64,000 nucleotides of DNA, taken from an uncultured Clostridia bacterium. Lineage in GTDB: Bacteria; Bacillota; Clostridia; Christensenellales; Aristaeellaceae. The stretch spans positions 62,001 through 126,000 of the forward strand of contig CAMKNZ010000001.1 of NCBI GenBank assembly GCA_946414315.1, given 5' to 3'. Numbering within the stretch: the stretch's first letter is position 1; the number at the start of each line of letters is the position of its first letter. Shown piece after piece: positions 49,175-58,083 of this stretch. Both the position numbers and the translations under genes were made by a program. Under the pieces are notes generated by a model, which was not told where the DNA came from, made no database searches, and saw only the letters and a program-made list of their open reading frames with translations.

Positions 49175-49427
49175 AAAATAGGCAAGCCCTTGCTGACGCA
49201 AGGGCTTTGTTTGATTTATTTTATTCAAATCGTTTATCCCCCCGTCTTCCGGTAGGGACCGCTGTACCGGGTCTCCTTTGCCGCTCCGGATCTACCCTCT
49301 TGCCATGAGCGCCTCCGGCCGGTCACCGAACAGCTTCCGACGGATTCCTGATACCTTTTCAGGGTCTCCTCTCTTCTTTTCACCTCCCTGTTTCTGCGCT
49401 TATTCTGAAACGTTCTTTTTCTTTGTG
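49175..49427 (-). ncRNA. Candidate small transcript between TIR gene and tcdA
   Basis: A consensus promoter (TTGACA-17-AATAAT) opposite the TIR gene gives a transcript of about 240 bases ending at a hairpin with a T6 tail. It contains several stems, such as CAGGG/CCCTG and CCGGTA/TACCGG. A 49-codon GTG ORF (49234-49383) lies inside, but its start touches AGGGAGG with no spacer. I cannot place it in a known RNA family. Confidence 0.4.
49184..49207. terminator. Bidirectional intrinsic terminator
   Basis: AAGCCCTTGC pairs with GCAAGGGCTT (10 bp, 4-nt loop); T-rich on the plus side and TTTTTT on the minus side. Serves the TIR gene and the candidate small transcript. Confidence 0.8.
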
Positions 49428-49432
49428 GCTAC

Positions 49433-49461
49433 ATTATTACACAATTATTTTTGTTTGTCAA
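49433..49461 (-). promoter_or_regulatory. Sigma-A promoter of the candidate small transcript
   Basis: TTGACA and AATAAT are 17 bases apart on the minus strand in an AT-rich stretch (49430-49510) downstream of tcdA. Confidence 0.65.
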
Positions 49462-49511
49462 CACTTTTTTAACAATTTTGTAAAATATTTTTTTATTTTT
49501 TAAAATTTATG

Positions 49512-50255
49512 TCAGATTCCTTTGTTTTCACGGCCGGCAGCGCACAGGTCTTTAATCACTTCCCCGGCGATAATCAGTCCCGCCGCCGCAGGCACGAAAG
49601 CCGTGGAACCGGGGATATCCCGGCGGCTGCTCCCGGGTCTCTCATCTGCGGGGATTTCACCGAGGGGCCTGGTCGGCGTCTCCCTTGAATAGACCACCTT
49701 CAGCTTTTTTATTCCTCTCCTGCGGCATTCGGTGCGCATCACCCGGGCCAGCGGACATACGGAGGTCTGATAGATATCGGCAACCCGGAATGCCGTGGGA
49801 TCCAGTTTGTTCCCCGCGCCCATGGCGCAGATGATGGGCGTACCGGCCGCCTGCGCCTTCTCCGCCAGGGCCAGCTTGCCCTTTACCGTATCGATGGCGT
49901 CCACTACATAGTCGTATTGCGAAAAATCGAACTGATCCTCCGTTTCCGGCAGGAAGAATGTTTTGTATGTTGTCACACGGCAGTCCGGATTGATATCCCG
50001 GATCCGCTGTTCTGCCACGTCCACTTTATACTTTCCCACGGTGCTGTGCGTCGCGTGCAGCTGCCGGTTCAGGTTGGTCAGGCATACCTTGTCGTCATCG
50101 ATCAGATCCAGCGCGCCGATGCCGGAACGGGCCAGCGCTTCCACCGCATATCCGCCCACGCCGCCGACCCCGAAAACCGCCACGCGGCACTGCGCAAGGT
50201 ATTCCATTGCTTCGGGTCCCAGCAGCAACTGTGTCCTGGAAAACTGGTTCAGCAT
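49512..50255 (-). CDS. tcdA: tRNA threonylcarbamoyladenosine dehydratase (TcdA)
   Basis: 247 residues of the ThiF/E1-like fold. The ATP loop is VFGVGGVGGYAVEALARSGIG, the adenylation site has DDDKVCLTNLNRQLHA, and a DAIDTVKGKLAL segment follows. It converts t6A37 in ANN-decoding tRNAs to the cyclic hydantoin form. CsdA/CsdE-type partners are not nearby. Cytosolic and monocistronic. Confidence 0.92.
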   Translation of the reverse strand: MLNQFSRTQLLLGPEAMEYLAQCRVAVFGVGGVGGYAVEALARSGIGALDLIDDDKVCLTNLNRQLHATHSTVGKYKVDVAEQRIRDINPDCRVTTYKTFFLPETEDQFDFSQYDYVVDAIDTVKGKLALAEKAQAAGTPIICAMGAGNKLDPTAFRVADIYQTSVCPLARVMRTECRRRGIKKLKVVYSRETPTRPLGEIPADERPGSSRRDIPGSTAFVPAAAGLIIAGEVIKDLCAAGRENKGI

Positions 50256-50338
50256 GCGTCAACGCTCCGTTCCGTCAAAATCGGGTTCATTATCTCATTT
50301 TCTTTTCTCATTTTCAATAAAAAACATGTCCGTACTGC

Positions 50339-50367
50339 TTTACCTTTTTACTGTATTCATATATAAT
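50339..50367 (+). promoter_or_regulatory. Promoter of the GH43 pair
   Basis: TTTACC and TATAAT are 17 bases apart, 60 bases before the first GH43 start. Confidence 0.65.
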
Positions 50368-50426
50368 TAACCGGATGATTATGTATCGTTCCCTATTCTG
50401 AACCAAGCATAAAGGAGTGCACCCAC

Positions 50427-51401
50427 ATGAGCGAACAGCGCAGGCCCCTGGTTTCCCACATTTTCACCGCGGATCCCTCCGCCCATGTGTTCAACGGAAA
50501 GCTCTATATCTATCCCTCCCACGATATTCCCCACGACGGAGAGGATAACGACGACGGCGACGAGTATCGCATGGAGGATTACCACATCCTGTCCATGGAC
50601 AACCCGGACGCGCCCTGCGTGGATCACGGCTGCGCCCTCCACATGAAGGACATTCCCTGGGTCAGCAAGCAGATGTGGGCACCGGACGCCGCCGAAAAAG
50701 ACGGCAAATACTATCTGTATTTCCCCGCCCGGGACAAAGACGGCATCTTCCGTCTCGGCGTCGCCGTATCGGACGATCCCGCCGGTCCCTTTACGCCTGA
50801 AAAAGATTATATTCCCGGCAGCTACAGCATTGACCCCGCCGTGCTGATGGACGACGACGGCCGCGGCTATGTATACTACGGCGGCCTGTGGGGCGGCCAG
50901 CTGGAAATGTGGCAGAGCGGAAGTTTCGATCCGGACGCTCACCGGCCCGAAGGCAGCGAGCCCGCTCTCGGACCGATGTTCGCGGAACTGGATCCGGACA
51001 TGAAGCACTTTAAGACCGAACCGAAACACCTGCAGATCCTGGACGAAAACGGCAGCCCCCTCACCGCCGGCGATGAGGACCGCCGCTACTTCGAAGGCCC
51101 CTGGATGCACAAGTTCAACGGAAAATATTACCTGTCCTATTCCACCGGCACCACCCACTACCTGGTTTACGCCGAAGGCGACAAGCCGGACGGCCCCTTC
51201 ACCTACAAGGGCCGGATCATGGAACCCGTACTCGGCTGGACCACCCATCACTCCATTGTGGAGTATCAGGGAAAATGGTACCTGTTCTATCATGACTGTG
51301 AGCTGTCCAACGGGATCAACCACCGCCGCAATGTAAAGTTCACCGAGCTGACCATCCATGAGGACGGCACAATTGATACCATCCGTCCTTACGAAGCATG
51401 A
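50427..51401 (+). CDS. GH43-family glycosidase (xylosidase/arabinofuranosidase type)
   Basis: 324 residues of five-bladed propeller. Active-site residues of GH43: Asp in FTADPSAHVF (base), Asp in SYSIDPAVLMDDDG (pKa modulator) and Glu in RYFEGPWMHKF (acid). Start follows AAAGGAG. No signal peptide, so it is presumably cytosolic and splits imported arabinoxylan fragments. Its TGA overlaps the next gene start as ATGA. Confidence 0.92.
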   Translation: MSEQRRPLVSHIFTADPSAHVFNGKLYIYPSHDIPHDGEDNDDGDEYRMEDYHILSMDNPDAPCVDHGCALHMKDIPWVSKQMWAPDAAEKDGKYYLYFPARDKDGIFRLGVAVSDDPAGPFTPEKDYIPGSYSIDPAVLMDDDGRGYVYYGGLWGGQLEMWQSGSFDPDAHRPEGSEPALGPMFAELDPDMKHFKTEPKHLQILDENGSPLTAGDEDRRYFEGPWMHKFNGKYYLSYSTGTTHYLVYAEGDKPDGPFTYKGRIMEPVLGWTTHHSIVEYQGKWYLFYHDCELSNGINHRRNVKFTELTIHEDGTIDTIRPYEA

Positions 51402-52885
51402 CTGCCATAAAAAGCGCCGTCCGCCGGGCGGCGCTCTTTCTGTTGATCCTGCCGTTACTGGCGATCTGTGCAAAAGGAGAGGAAACCGAAATGAGCACCG
51501 TTCCCGTTACCCTGCAGAAATCCTACAAGAAAGCCTCCGAAAACAATCCGCTCTATACCCAGCGTTTCGGTGCCGATCCGGGCGTCATGGAGTATAACGG
51601 CCGGCTGTATGTCTACATGACCGACGATCTCCTGGAGTATGACGGCAAAGGCAACGTAAAGGAAAACTCCTACCAGCAGATCAGGACCATCAACTGCATT
51701 TCCTCGGACGACCTGGTCAACTGGACGGATCATGGAAAGATCTATGTCGCCGGTCCGAGGGGCGCCGCCACCTGGGCGGCCCACTCCTGGGCTCCCTGCG
51801 CAGCCCATAAAACGATCGACGGAAAAGAAAAGTTCTTCCTGTATTTCTGCAACGGCGGAGACGGCATCGGCGTGCTGTGCGCCGACAGCCCGGTCGGTCC
51901 CTGGCGGGATGAGCGGGGCAGTCTGCTGATCACCCGTGCCGTTCCGAACTGTGCCGACGTTACCTGGCTGTTCGATCCCGCCGTCATGGTGGATGAAGAC
52001 GGGACCGGTTATCTTGCTTTCGGCGGCGGCATTCCGGAAGGGAAACAGAGCGCGCCCGGTACCGGACGCATCGTAAAGCTGGCGGATGACATGATCCACA
52101 TTGACGGAGAACCGGTCCGGTTGGACGTTCCGTGGCTGTTCGAGGATTCCGGTATCAACCGGATCGGGGATAAGTATTACTATACCTACTGTTCCAACTT
52201 CATGACCAAAGGCAACGACATGAAAATCACGGACGGCGCGATCCAGTATATGATTGCGGACGATCCGCTGGGACCCTATACCTATATGGGCGAGCTCTTC
52301 CCCAATGAAGGACATTTCTTCGGAATGTACGGCAACAACCATCACTCTCTCGCCTGCCTGAACGGCGAATGGTACCTGTTCTATCATAACCGTCCCGTGG
52401 AAAAGGCCATGGGGATCACCGGCAACTACCGCAGCCCGCAGGCGAACCGGATCTTCTTTGGAGAGGACGGCCTGCCGAAACAGGTGAAGGGCACCATGAA
52501 AGGGCTTGATCAGCTGAAGCCGGTGGATCCGTTCCATACGGTCTCCGCCTCCACCATGTCCCATCAGGCCGGAATCACGGTCTACGGCGCCGACGGCAGA
52601 TCCTGGATCACCGGTGAAGCCGGCAGCTGGATCCGGATCTCCGGCGTGGATTTCGGAACGGAAGCCGCTGCCTTGGCCATCACGGCCATGGCGCCGACGG
52701 ACTGCACCGTCTACGCAGTCCTGGATGATCCGGACGGTTCCGTCGTCTCTCAGGTCCGGATCAGCATCCCGGATGACGGTCAGCCGGCAGCCTTCTCCGC
52801 GCCGATCCGGGCGGAGGGCGTCCACGATCTGTACCTGATCACGGACGGACCGATGAAACTGTTCTCCTGGATCGTCAAAAAGTAA
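51398..52885 (+). CDS. GH43-family glycosidase with C-terminal beta domain
   Basis: 495 residues from the ATG at 51398. Catalytic region (about 45-360): RFGADPGVMEYNG (base Asp), WLFDPAVMVDEDG and LFEDSGINRIGDKYY (acid Glu). A C-terminal CBM6-like beta domain follows (about 390-495). Starting at 51398 gives a signal peptide-like end (AALFLLILPLLAICA), so it would be exported. A second start at 51491 has GGAGAGG 8 bases before and would be cytosolic; a hairpin overlaps the first codons. Related to arabinan- or xylan-acting enzymes. Confidence 0.85.
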   Translation: MTAIKSAVRRAALFLLILPLLAICAKGEETEMSTVPVTLQKSYKKASENNPLYTQRFGADPGVMEYNGRLYVYMTDDLLEYDGKGNVKENSYQQIRTINCISSDDLVNWTDHGKIYVAGPRGAATWAAHSWAPCAAHKTIDGKEKFFLYFCNGGDGIGVLCADSPVGPWRDERGSLLITRAVPNCADVTWLFDPAVMVDEDGTGYLAFGGGIPEGKQSAPGTGRIVKLADDMIHIDGEPVRLDVPWLFEDSGINRIGDKYYYTYCSNFMTKGNDMKITDGAIQYMIADDPLGPYTYMGELFPNEGHFFGMYGNNHHSLACLNGEWYLFYHNRPVEKAMGITGNYRSPQANRIFFGEDGLPKQVKGTMKGLDQLKPVDPFHTVSASTMSHQAGITVYGADGRSWITGEAGSWIRISGVDFGTEAAALAITAMAPTDCTVYAVLDDPDGSVVSQVRISIPDDGQPAAFSAPIRAEGVHDLYLITDGPMKLFSWIVKK

Positions 52886-52895
52886 GCCGGAACAT

Positions 52896-52930
52896 AAAAG
52901 GTCCCGCGGCTTCCGGCCGCGGGACCTTTT
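52896..52930. terminator. Bidirectional intrinsic terminator
   Basis: AAAAGGTCCCGCGGC pairs with GCCGCGGGACCTTTT (15 bp, 5-nt loop), between GH43 and the convergent GH5 gene. Confidence 0.88.
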
Positions 52931-52940
52931 CTTTTATACA

Positions 52941-53897
52941 TCACAGGTATTTGATCAGTTCATCCCGGACGCCGTCCAGCCGGGCGTCGCTCAGGCCGAA
53001 GTCCATCTGGCGGTAGGACCAGGCGCTGCGGGCAATCTGATGCTTCTCAAACACCTCATTGATCGTCCGGAACCATTTGACCGTATCCTCCGGCGTCGCT
53101 TTATCGATCACGCCGTATTCTCCGCAGTACAGGGTGGTTCCGCGTTCCGCGGCCGTGCTGATCGCGGAGGCGAACTGCACTTCAAAGTACTCAGGAGTAA
53201 TCTCCATCTGCTCAAAGGCAACGCGCCGGCCGGGGTCAAACGCCGGATCCGGGATCCAGGTCGCACCCTGATGGGTAAAGTCCAGGGGATCGTAGCAATG
53301 GAAATTGTAGATCACCCGGTCGTCCGCCGGCAGATCCAGGTCCTTTACCGCAGCAGGGCTGTTGTTCCAGTAGCTGCCTACAAGGATCAGGCTCTTGGGA
53401 GCAATCTGCCGGATCCGGCGGATGCATTCCGCAGCGATCCGGTTCCATTCACCGATCACGGACTGGTCCGTCACTTCATTCAGCAGTTCAAACGCAATCC
53501 GGTCCGGTTCGTTGAACCGGGCAGCCAGGCCCTCCCACAGCCGGTAAAAGCGTTCCTGATATGCTTCGCTGTGGAAGAAACCGCCTTCATTCTCCCCTGC
53601 GTCAAAGGAGTACCCGGCTGTTTTGTGCAGATCCAGCACCACTTTCAGGCCGCGCTTCTCACACCAGCCCACCGCCCGGGCAATCCGGTCAAATCCTTCC
53701 GGATTCAGGGAGCCGTCCTCTTTTTCCAGTACGTTATAGTCCATCGGAATCCGGACATGGTCCAGTCCCCATCCGGCGATCACGTCAATATCCTTTTCCT
53801 CGATAAAATGATCCAGCCGTTCCCGGGAGTAGTCGCACTGGGAAAACCAGCCGCCGAGGTTCACACCCCGGTAAAACCCGAAATCTTTCATCTGCAT
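52941..53897 (-). CDS. GH5-family cellulase-like glycoside hydrolase
   Basis: 318 residues from the ATG at 53897 (AGGAG 9 bases before); the ORF-track start lies far upstream inside tyrA. TIM barrel with YRGVNLGGWF, DHVRIPMDYN, VVLDLHKTAGY, FELLNEV (acid/base Glu) and LYCGEYGV (nucleophile Glu). No signal peptide, so it is a cytosolic beta-glucanase or glucosidase. It follows tyrA by about 90 bases, perhaps with its own promoter. Confidence 0.92.
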   Translation of the reverse strand: MQMKDFGFYRGVNLGGWFSQCDYSRERLDHFIEEKDIDVIAGWGLDHVRIPMDYNVLEKEDGSLNPEGFDRIARAVGWCEKRGLKVVLDLHKTAGYSFDAGENEGGFFHSEAYQERFYRLWEGLAARFNEPDRIAFELLNEVTDQSVIGEWNRIAAECIRRIRQIAPKSLILVGSYWNNSPAAVKDLDLPADDRVIYNFHCYDPLDFTHQGATWIPDPAFDPGRRVAFEQMEITPEYFEVQFASAISTAAERGTTLYCGEYGVIDKATPEDTVKWFRTINEVFEKHQIARSAWSYRQMDFGLSDARLDGVRDELIKYL

Positions 53898-53989
53898 TGC
53901 GGTACGCTCCTGTTCTGTTTTTCGTTTCTCTGCTGAAAGCATAACACAAACCGGCCGCGTCGGTCTACCCCCTGCAGCCGGTTGGTTTT

Positions 53990-54847
53990 TTATTTCTTTT
54001 CCTTCCACTCCGTATCGATCGATTCCTTGCGTTCCCGGCCTTCCCGCAGCAGCCGGCACAGCGTCTGTGCGTCTCCTACCGCGATGGCGTCACGGTATTC
54101 CTGCAGGGAATGGATAATACAGTCCAGTTCAAAGCCCAGATGCTCCGCGTTGTCCAGGAACAGTTCCGTCCACATGGTCTCGTTCAGTTTCGCCACCCGG
54201 GTCAGGTCCCGGTAGCTTCCCGCGGAGAAGGACAGGTGTTCAGCGGCCGTAGGGGATTTGATGTAGGCGTTGGAGACCACATGAGCCAGCTGGGAAGTAA
54301 AGGCGATCATCTCGTCGTGTTTTTCCGCTGTGGTAACCGTCACGGAACGGAAACCGGTTTCCCGCAGCAGTTCGCTGAGCCGGCTGACCAGGAACAGGTC
54401 TTCCTTTTCCCGCGGAACCAGGATCATCGTAGCGTTCCGGAAAAGTTCCCCGTCCGCGTACTTGATCCCCGAAAACTGTTTTCCGGCCATCGGATGGCCG
54501 CCTATAAACGTAAAACCGTATTCTCCTGCAATCTTAAAGCAGGGTTCGCAGACCGCACGTTTCACACCGCACAGGTCGCATACAACCGCGTCTTTCCGGA
54601 GAAGCGGCGCCGCCTGCTTCAATGCTTCCACCGCCGCGCCGGGATAGATCGCCAGAAACAGATAGTCGCACTCGGCGATCCGGTCATCTGTCAGGTCTTC
54701 CCGGATCGTATCGGTCAGCCGGGCGTATTTCTGAACATGTTCGTCCGTATCCCTGCCCAGGATTCTGTGCCCGCAGGCGCCCAAAGCCTTGCACAGGGAA
54801 GCGCCCATCAGTCCGAGCCCGATGACGCCGATCGTTTTGCTCTCCAT
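53990..54847 (-). CDS. tyrA: Prephenate dehydrogenase
   Basis: 285 residues, no ACT domain. NAD loop GVIGLGLMGASLCKAL, catalytic region FIGGHPMAGKQFSG (the active-site His) and AHVVSNAY in the helical domain. Makes 4-hydroxyphenylpyruvate, the last step before tyrosine. It follows aroF by 22 bases, so the first and last steps of tyrosine synthesis are cotranscribed. Confidence 0.93.
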   Translation of the reverse strand: MESKTIGVIGLGLMGASLCKALGACGHRILGRDTDEHVQKYARLTDTIREDLTDDRIAECDYLFLAIYPGAAVEALKQAAPLLRKDAVVCDLCGVKRAVCEPCFKIAGEYGFTFIGGHPMAGKQFSGIKYADGELFRNATMILVPREKEDLFLVSRLSELLRETGFRSVTVTTAEKHDEMIAFTSQLAHVVSNAYIKSPTAAEHLSFSAGSYRDLTRVAKLNETMWTELFLDNAEHLGFELDCIIHSLQEYRDAIAVGDAQTLCRLLREGRERKESIDTEWKEKK

Positions 54848-54869
54848 TTTTCCGTTCCTCTGCTTTGCG

Positions 54870-55874
54870 TTATGCCACTACGGAGCGGATCTTCGCTACC
54901 GCCCGGGCTACATCGTCAAACTGTTCCGGCGTCAGGCTCTGGGGACCGTCGCACCGGGCATGGGCCGGATCGTTGTGCACCTCGATCATCAGGCCGTCTG
55001 CTCCGCAGGCAGCCGCCGCCATGGCCATCGGCTTCACATACCGTGCAGCGCCTGTCGCATGGCTGGGATCCACTACCACCGGCAGATGGCTGAGCTCATG
55101 CAGCACCGCCACAGCTGAAAGATCCAGTGTGTTCCGGGTATAGGTCTCAAAAGTGCGCACTCCGCGCTCGCACAGGATCACCTGCTCGTTGCCGCCGGAC
55201 ATAATATATTCAGCGCTCATCAGCAGTTCTTTGATATTGTTGGCCAGGCCGCGCTTAAGCAGGATCGGTTTGTCGATCCGGCCAAGTTCCTTAAGCAGTT
55301 CAAAATTCTGCATGTTGCGGGCGCCAACCTGGATCACGTCCACCTGTTCAAACAGCGGCAGATGTCCGATATCCATAATCTCGGTAATAATCGGCATACC
55401 TGTGCGCTTTTTCACTTCCAGCAGGATCCGGATTCCTTCGCCGTGAAGGCCTTGGAAATCATAGGGAGAAGTCCGCGGTTTGAACGCGCCGCCCCGGAGC
55501 ATCCCTGCCCCGCTGGCCTTCACAGCCCGGGCGATTGTTTCAACCTGATTCTCCGTTTCCACGGAGCAGGGACCGGCGATCAGCTGGAAGTGCCCTCCGC
55601 CGAGAGCAACCTGATCCGTCACCTGTACAACCGTATCATCCGGATGAAATTTCCGGTTCGCTTTCTTGAATGGCTCGGAGATCCTGGTCACGCTCTGGAC
55701 GATATCCAGGCCGCTGATCAGGTCCGTATCGATCCGGGTCGTATCGCCGACCAGGCCGACCACTGTCTGGAATTCTCCCTCGGAGATATGCGTCCGTACG
55801 CCGTAACTTTCCAGCCAGGCAATCAGGCGGTCCTGTTCCTCTTTGCGGATATCTTTTTTCAGTGCGATGATCAT
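54870..55874 (-). CDS. aroF: 3-deoxy-7-phosphoheptulonate synthase, type I-beta
   Basis: 334 residues. An N-terminal ferredoxin-like domain (about 1-70) precedes the TIM barrel, as in the Thermotoga-type enzyme where it gives feedback inhibition by tyrosine. Barrel motifs: LIAGPCSVE, RGGAFKPRTSPYDFQG, VGARNMQNFELL and VDPSHATG. It commits carbon to the shikimate pathway. Start follows GGGGAGGAG closely. Pairing with tyrA supports tyrosine control. Confidence 0.95.
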   Translation of the reverse strand: MIIALKKDIRKEEQDRLIAWLESYGVRTHISEGEFQTVVGLVGDTTRIDTDLISGLDIVQSVTRISEPFKKANRKFHPDDTVVQVTDQVALGGGHFQLIAGPCSVETENQVETIARAVKASGAGMLRGGAFKPRTSPYDFQGLHGEGIRILLEVKKRTGMPIITEIMDIGHLPLFEQVDVIQVGARNMQNFELLKELGRIDKPILLKRGLANNIKELLMSAEYIMSGGNEQVILCERGVRTFETYTRNTLDLSAVAVLHELSHLPVVVDPSHATGAARYVKPMAMAAAACGADGLMIEVHNDPAHARCDGPQSLTPEQFDDVARAVAKIRSVVA

Positions 55875-55918
55875 GGTCGTTACTCCTCCCCGGGAAAGCC
55901 TCTGTATTCAGATGCCGT

Positions 55919-55948
55919 ATTTTATCACCTGCATTCCCTCTCTGACAA
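55919..55948 (-). promoter_or_regulatory. Promoter of aroF-tyrA
   Basis: TTGTCA and TAAAAT are 18 bases apart on the minus strand, 45 bases before aroF. Confidence 0.65.
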
Positions 55949-55968
55949 GAACTCCTTTTCAGCTGACA

Positions 55969-56021
55969 GCCGAAAACAGTCCCTGATGCAGAAGAAATAC
56001 ATTCCTGCCGCTGTTTTCGGC
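55969..56021. promoter_or_regulatory. Inverted repeat upstream of the aroF promoter
   Basis: GCCGAAAACAG (55969-55979) and CTGTTTTCGGC (56011-56021) form a perfect 11-bp dyad with 31 bases between. It is just upstream of the -35 box, so it may be an activator site or a hairpin of a short transcript. Confidence 0.4.
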
Positions 56022-56089
56022 CATCGGCCGTCTTCCGTCCGCAGGAATACGGATTTCCCGGCTGCTCCCGCCGAAAAGCAGTACAACAG

Positions 56090-56120
56090 AAAAAGACGGG
56101 CCGACCGGATCCGTCAGCCC
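56090..56120 (-). terminator. Terminator after the histidine kinase
   Basis: GGGCTGAC pairs with GTCGGCCC around GGATCC-like bases, followed by GTCTTTTTC on the minus strand. Confidence 0.7.
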
Positions 56121-56129
56121 ATCTTCCTG

Positions 56130-57410
56130 TTACTGTTTTTCCTTTGGCATCTGGCAGGTTATGACCAGCCGGTTCTCTTCCATGGCGGCAGCGATCCTGC
56201 CGCCGTGTTTTTCCGCAATCGCTGCCGCGATCGCCAGGCCGATCCCGAATCCGCTCTTCTTTTCCTTGTTACGGGACGGGTCCACCCGGTAGAACCTGTT
56301 GAAAAGCTGCTCGCATTGCTGCTTTGTCAGCGGTTCCTCCACAGGATTGGACAGCTGGAGGATAATGTTCTTTCCTTCACCCCGGATCTCAGCGCGGATC
56401 GGGCCGGCGGAAGCATATTTGACCGCATTGTCGCACAGGGTCGATATCAGCCGCTGAATCGAAGCCCTGTCGCCGTTCATCTGCAGGTTCTTTTCTGCAA
56501 TGACCGTCATTTCAAGTCCGTTGTATTCAGCCATGGCGGCAAAAGGCTCAGCCGTTTCTTTCAGCAGTTCGCCCGGGTCAAGCGTTTCAAACTCCAGCGT
56601 CGGGCTCACCTCTTCCATGCGGGAGAGATAGACCAGTTCGTCTACCAGCCGCCGCATAGCCGCTGCCTGATTCCGGGTGGATCTGACCCATGGATTTCCT
56701 TCATTCTCCATCTCCAGCAATTCCATATTGGTGGAGATCACCGTCAGCGGCGTCTTCAGTTCATGGGACGCGTTGGTAATAAACTGCTTCTGCTGTTCCA
56801 TGTTCCGGATCGTCGGCTGGATGGCTCTGCGCGAAAACAGCATGACAAGCATCAGTGCCAGCAGGATACCCCCTGCACAGGCAATCGCGGAGATCAGGAT
56901 CAGGGTCCTGACCGTCGCCAGGCGGGTTTCGCAGTTCAGCACCATGACTTCCCTGTTTCCGTTCTGCCAGGTCGTGATCCGGAAGAGATAATCCTGCAGG
57001 AAGCCTTCCGTCCTCCCGTCCGCCACGATCTGACGAATGAGTTCCCGGGCTGTTTCCTCCTCCAGGTTTTCAATTCTTGCCAGCATCACACGTTCCACTT
57101 CACCGGTTTCAGACACCATCGCGGAAAACCAGTTGGATTCCGCCATCATGTTCCGGAAATGCCTGGAGGGTCTCGGAAATGGAGATTTACGGCCGTTTTC
57201 CGACTCAGACTGATCGTGGCGCTCTTCTTCAGACTCCGCAATCTTTTCCATTTCCGATTCATTTTCACCAAGCAGATTCAGCGTACCGAACAGTTCGTTC
57301 CGTACGCTGATCCAGTTGGCGATATTAACAATCGCCACCACCAGTATCATCGCCATCGTCAGGGAGATGACGGCGATGCGGATAAACCGCCTCTGCAGCT
57401 GCCTGATCAT
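56130..57410 (-). CDS. Sensor histidine kinase
   Basis: 426 residues. TM1 (about 12-33), an extracytoplasmic domain (about 35-160), TM2 (about 165-190) and no clear HAMP domain. H-box ITNASHELKTPLTVI, N-box LISTLCDNAVKYA and G-box KKSGFGIGLAIAAAIAE mark a complete HisKA/HATPase kinase. It phosphorylates the response regulator encoded just upstream, whose stop overlaps its start (ATGA). The signal is unknown. It lies in the same operon as the ABC export complex, so it probably senses an envelope-active compound. Confidence 0.93.
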   Translation of the reverse strand: MIRQLQRRFIRIAVISLTMAMILVVAIVNIANWISVRNELFGTLNLLGENESEMEKIAESEEERHDQSESENGRKSPFPRPSRHFRNMMAESNWFSAMVSETGEVERVMLARIENLEEETARELIRQIVADGRTEGFLQDYLFRITTWQNGNREVMVLNCETRLATVRTLILISAIACAGGILLALMLVMLFSRRAIQPTIRNMEQQKQFITNASHELKTPLTVISTNMELLEMENEGNPWVRSTRNQAAAMRRLVDELVYLSRMEEVSPTLEFETLDPGELLKETAEPFAAMAEYNGLEMTVIAEKNLQMNGDRASIQRLISTLCDNAVKYASAGPIRAEIRGEGKNIILQLSNPVEEPLTKQQCEQLFNRFYRVDPSRNKEKKSGFGIGLAIAAAIAEKHGGRIAAAMEENRLVITCQMPKEKQ

Positions 57411-58081
57411 TCTTGCTTCTCCAATGCATAGCCTGTTCCGCGGTAAACCCTGATCTCTGTGTCCGAACCAAGCTCGCTCAGTTTTTTCCGAAGTTGGGAG
57501 ATGTTGACCCAGACTACGTTGATCTCAGCTTCGGAGTCCCAGCCCCATACTCTGTCCATCAGCTGCTGGGCGGAAAAAAGATGCTTCGGGTTTTCCATGA
57601 AAAGCTCCGTCATCTGATACATCTTTCCCGTCAGCCGGACGCTTTGGGTCCCGCATCTCAGTTCGCAGCTGCCCTTGTCCAGCTGCAGGTCTTCCCAGGT
57701 GATTACATCCGGCACATAGGTCTCGCGCCGCCGCATCATTGCCCTGACCCGTGCCAGCAGTTCCTTGCCGTTGAAAGGTTTCGGCAGGTAGTCATCCGCC
57801 CCCGCGTCGAGTCCGGTTACCCGGTCTTCGATCGCGTCCCTTGCTGTCAGCAGCAGGCATGGCGTCGTAATTCCCTTGGAACGCATCTCCCTCAGGGTTT
57901 CCACGCCGTCCTTTTCCGGCATCATCCAGTCCAGGATCATGCCGTCATAGGATTCCGCTTCCGCATAAGCCAGCGCTTCCGCGCCGTCATGTACGGTATC
58001 TACCAGATATCCGGTCCGCTCCAGCAGCGTCTTCACCGCTATGGAAAGGTCCCGGTCATCCTCCGCAAACAGGATTTTCAT
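57407..58081 (-). CDS. OmpR-family response regulator
   Basis: 224 residues. Receiver with acidic pocket FAEDDRD, phosphorylated Asp in MILDWMMPEKDG, Thr in LLLTARD and Lys in DYLPKPF; the winged helix ends EINVVWVNISQLRKKL and VYRGTGYAL. Starts 2 bases after the adaptor gene. A direct repeat over the -35 region of its own operon promoter suggests autoactivation. Confidence 0.95.
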   Translation of the reverse strand: MKILFAEDDRDLSIAVKTLLERTGYLVDTVHDGAEALAYAEAESYDGMILDWMMPEKDGVETLREMRSKGITTPCLLLTARDAIEDRVTGLDAGADDYLPKPFNGKELLARVRAMMRRRETYVPDVITWEDLQLDKGSCELRCGTQSVRLTGKMYQMTELFMENPKHLFSAQQLMDRVWGWDSEAEINVVWVNISQLRKKLSELGSDTEIRVYRGTGYALEKQE

Positions 58082-58083
58082 CT

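Noticed and set aside
49278-49472. 64-residue plus-strand ORF after the TIR gene
   Set aside because: No ribosome site, Phe/Ser-rich random composition, and it overlaps a better minus-strand transcript.
46251-50255. Defence island with ThiF-like (E1) protein next to TIR
   Set aside because: The ThiF-fold gene matches TcdA, a tRNA modification enzyme of normal length, and no E2, nuclease or cyclase gene is near.
55875-56129. T-box or tyrosine riboswitch ahead of aroF
   Set aside because: The promoter lies only about 45 bases before the gene, leaving no room for a leader, and no T-box sequence is present; only an inverted repeat was reported.
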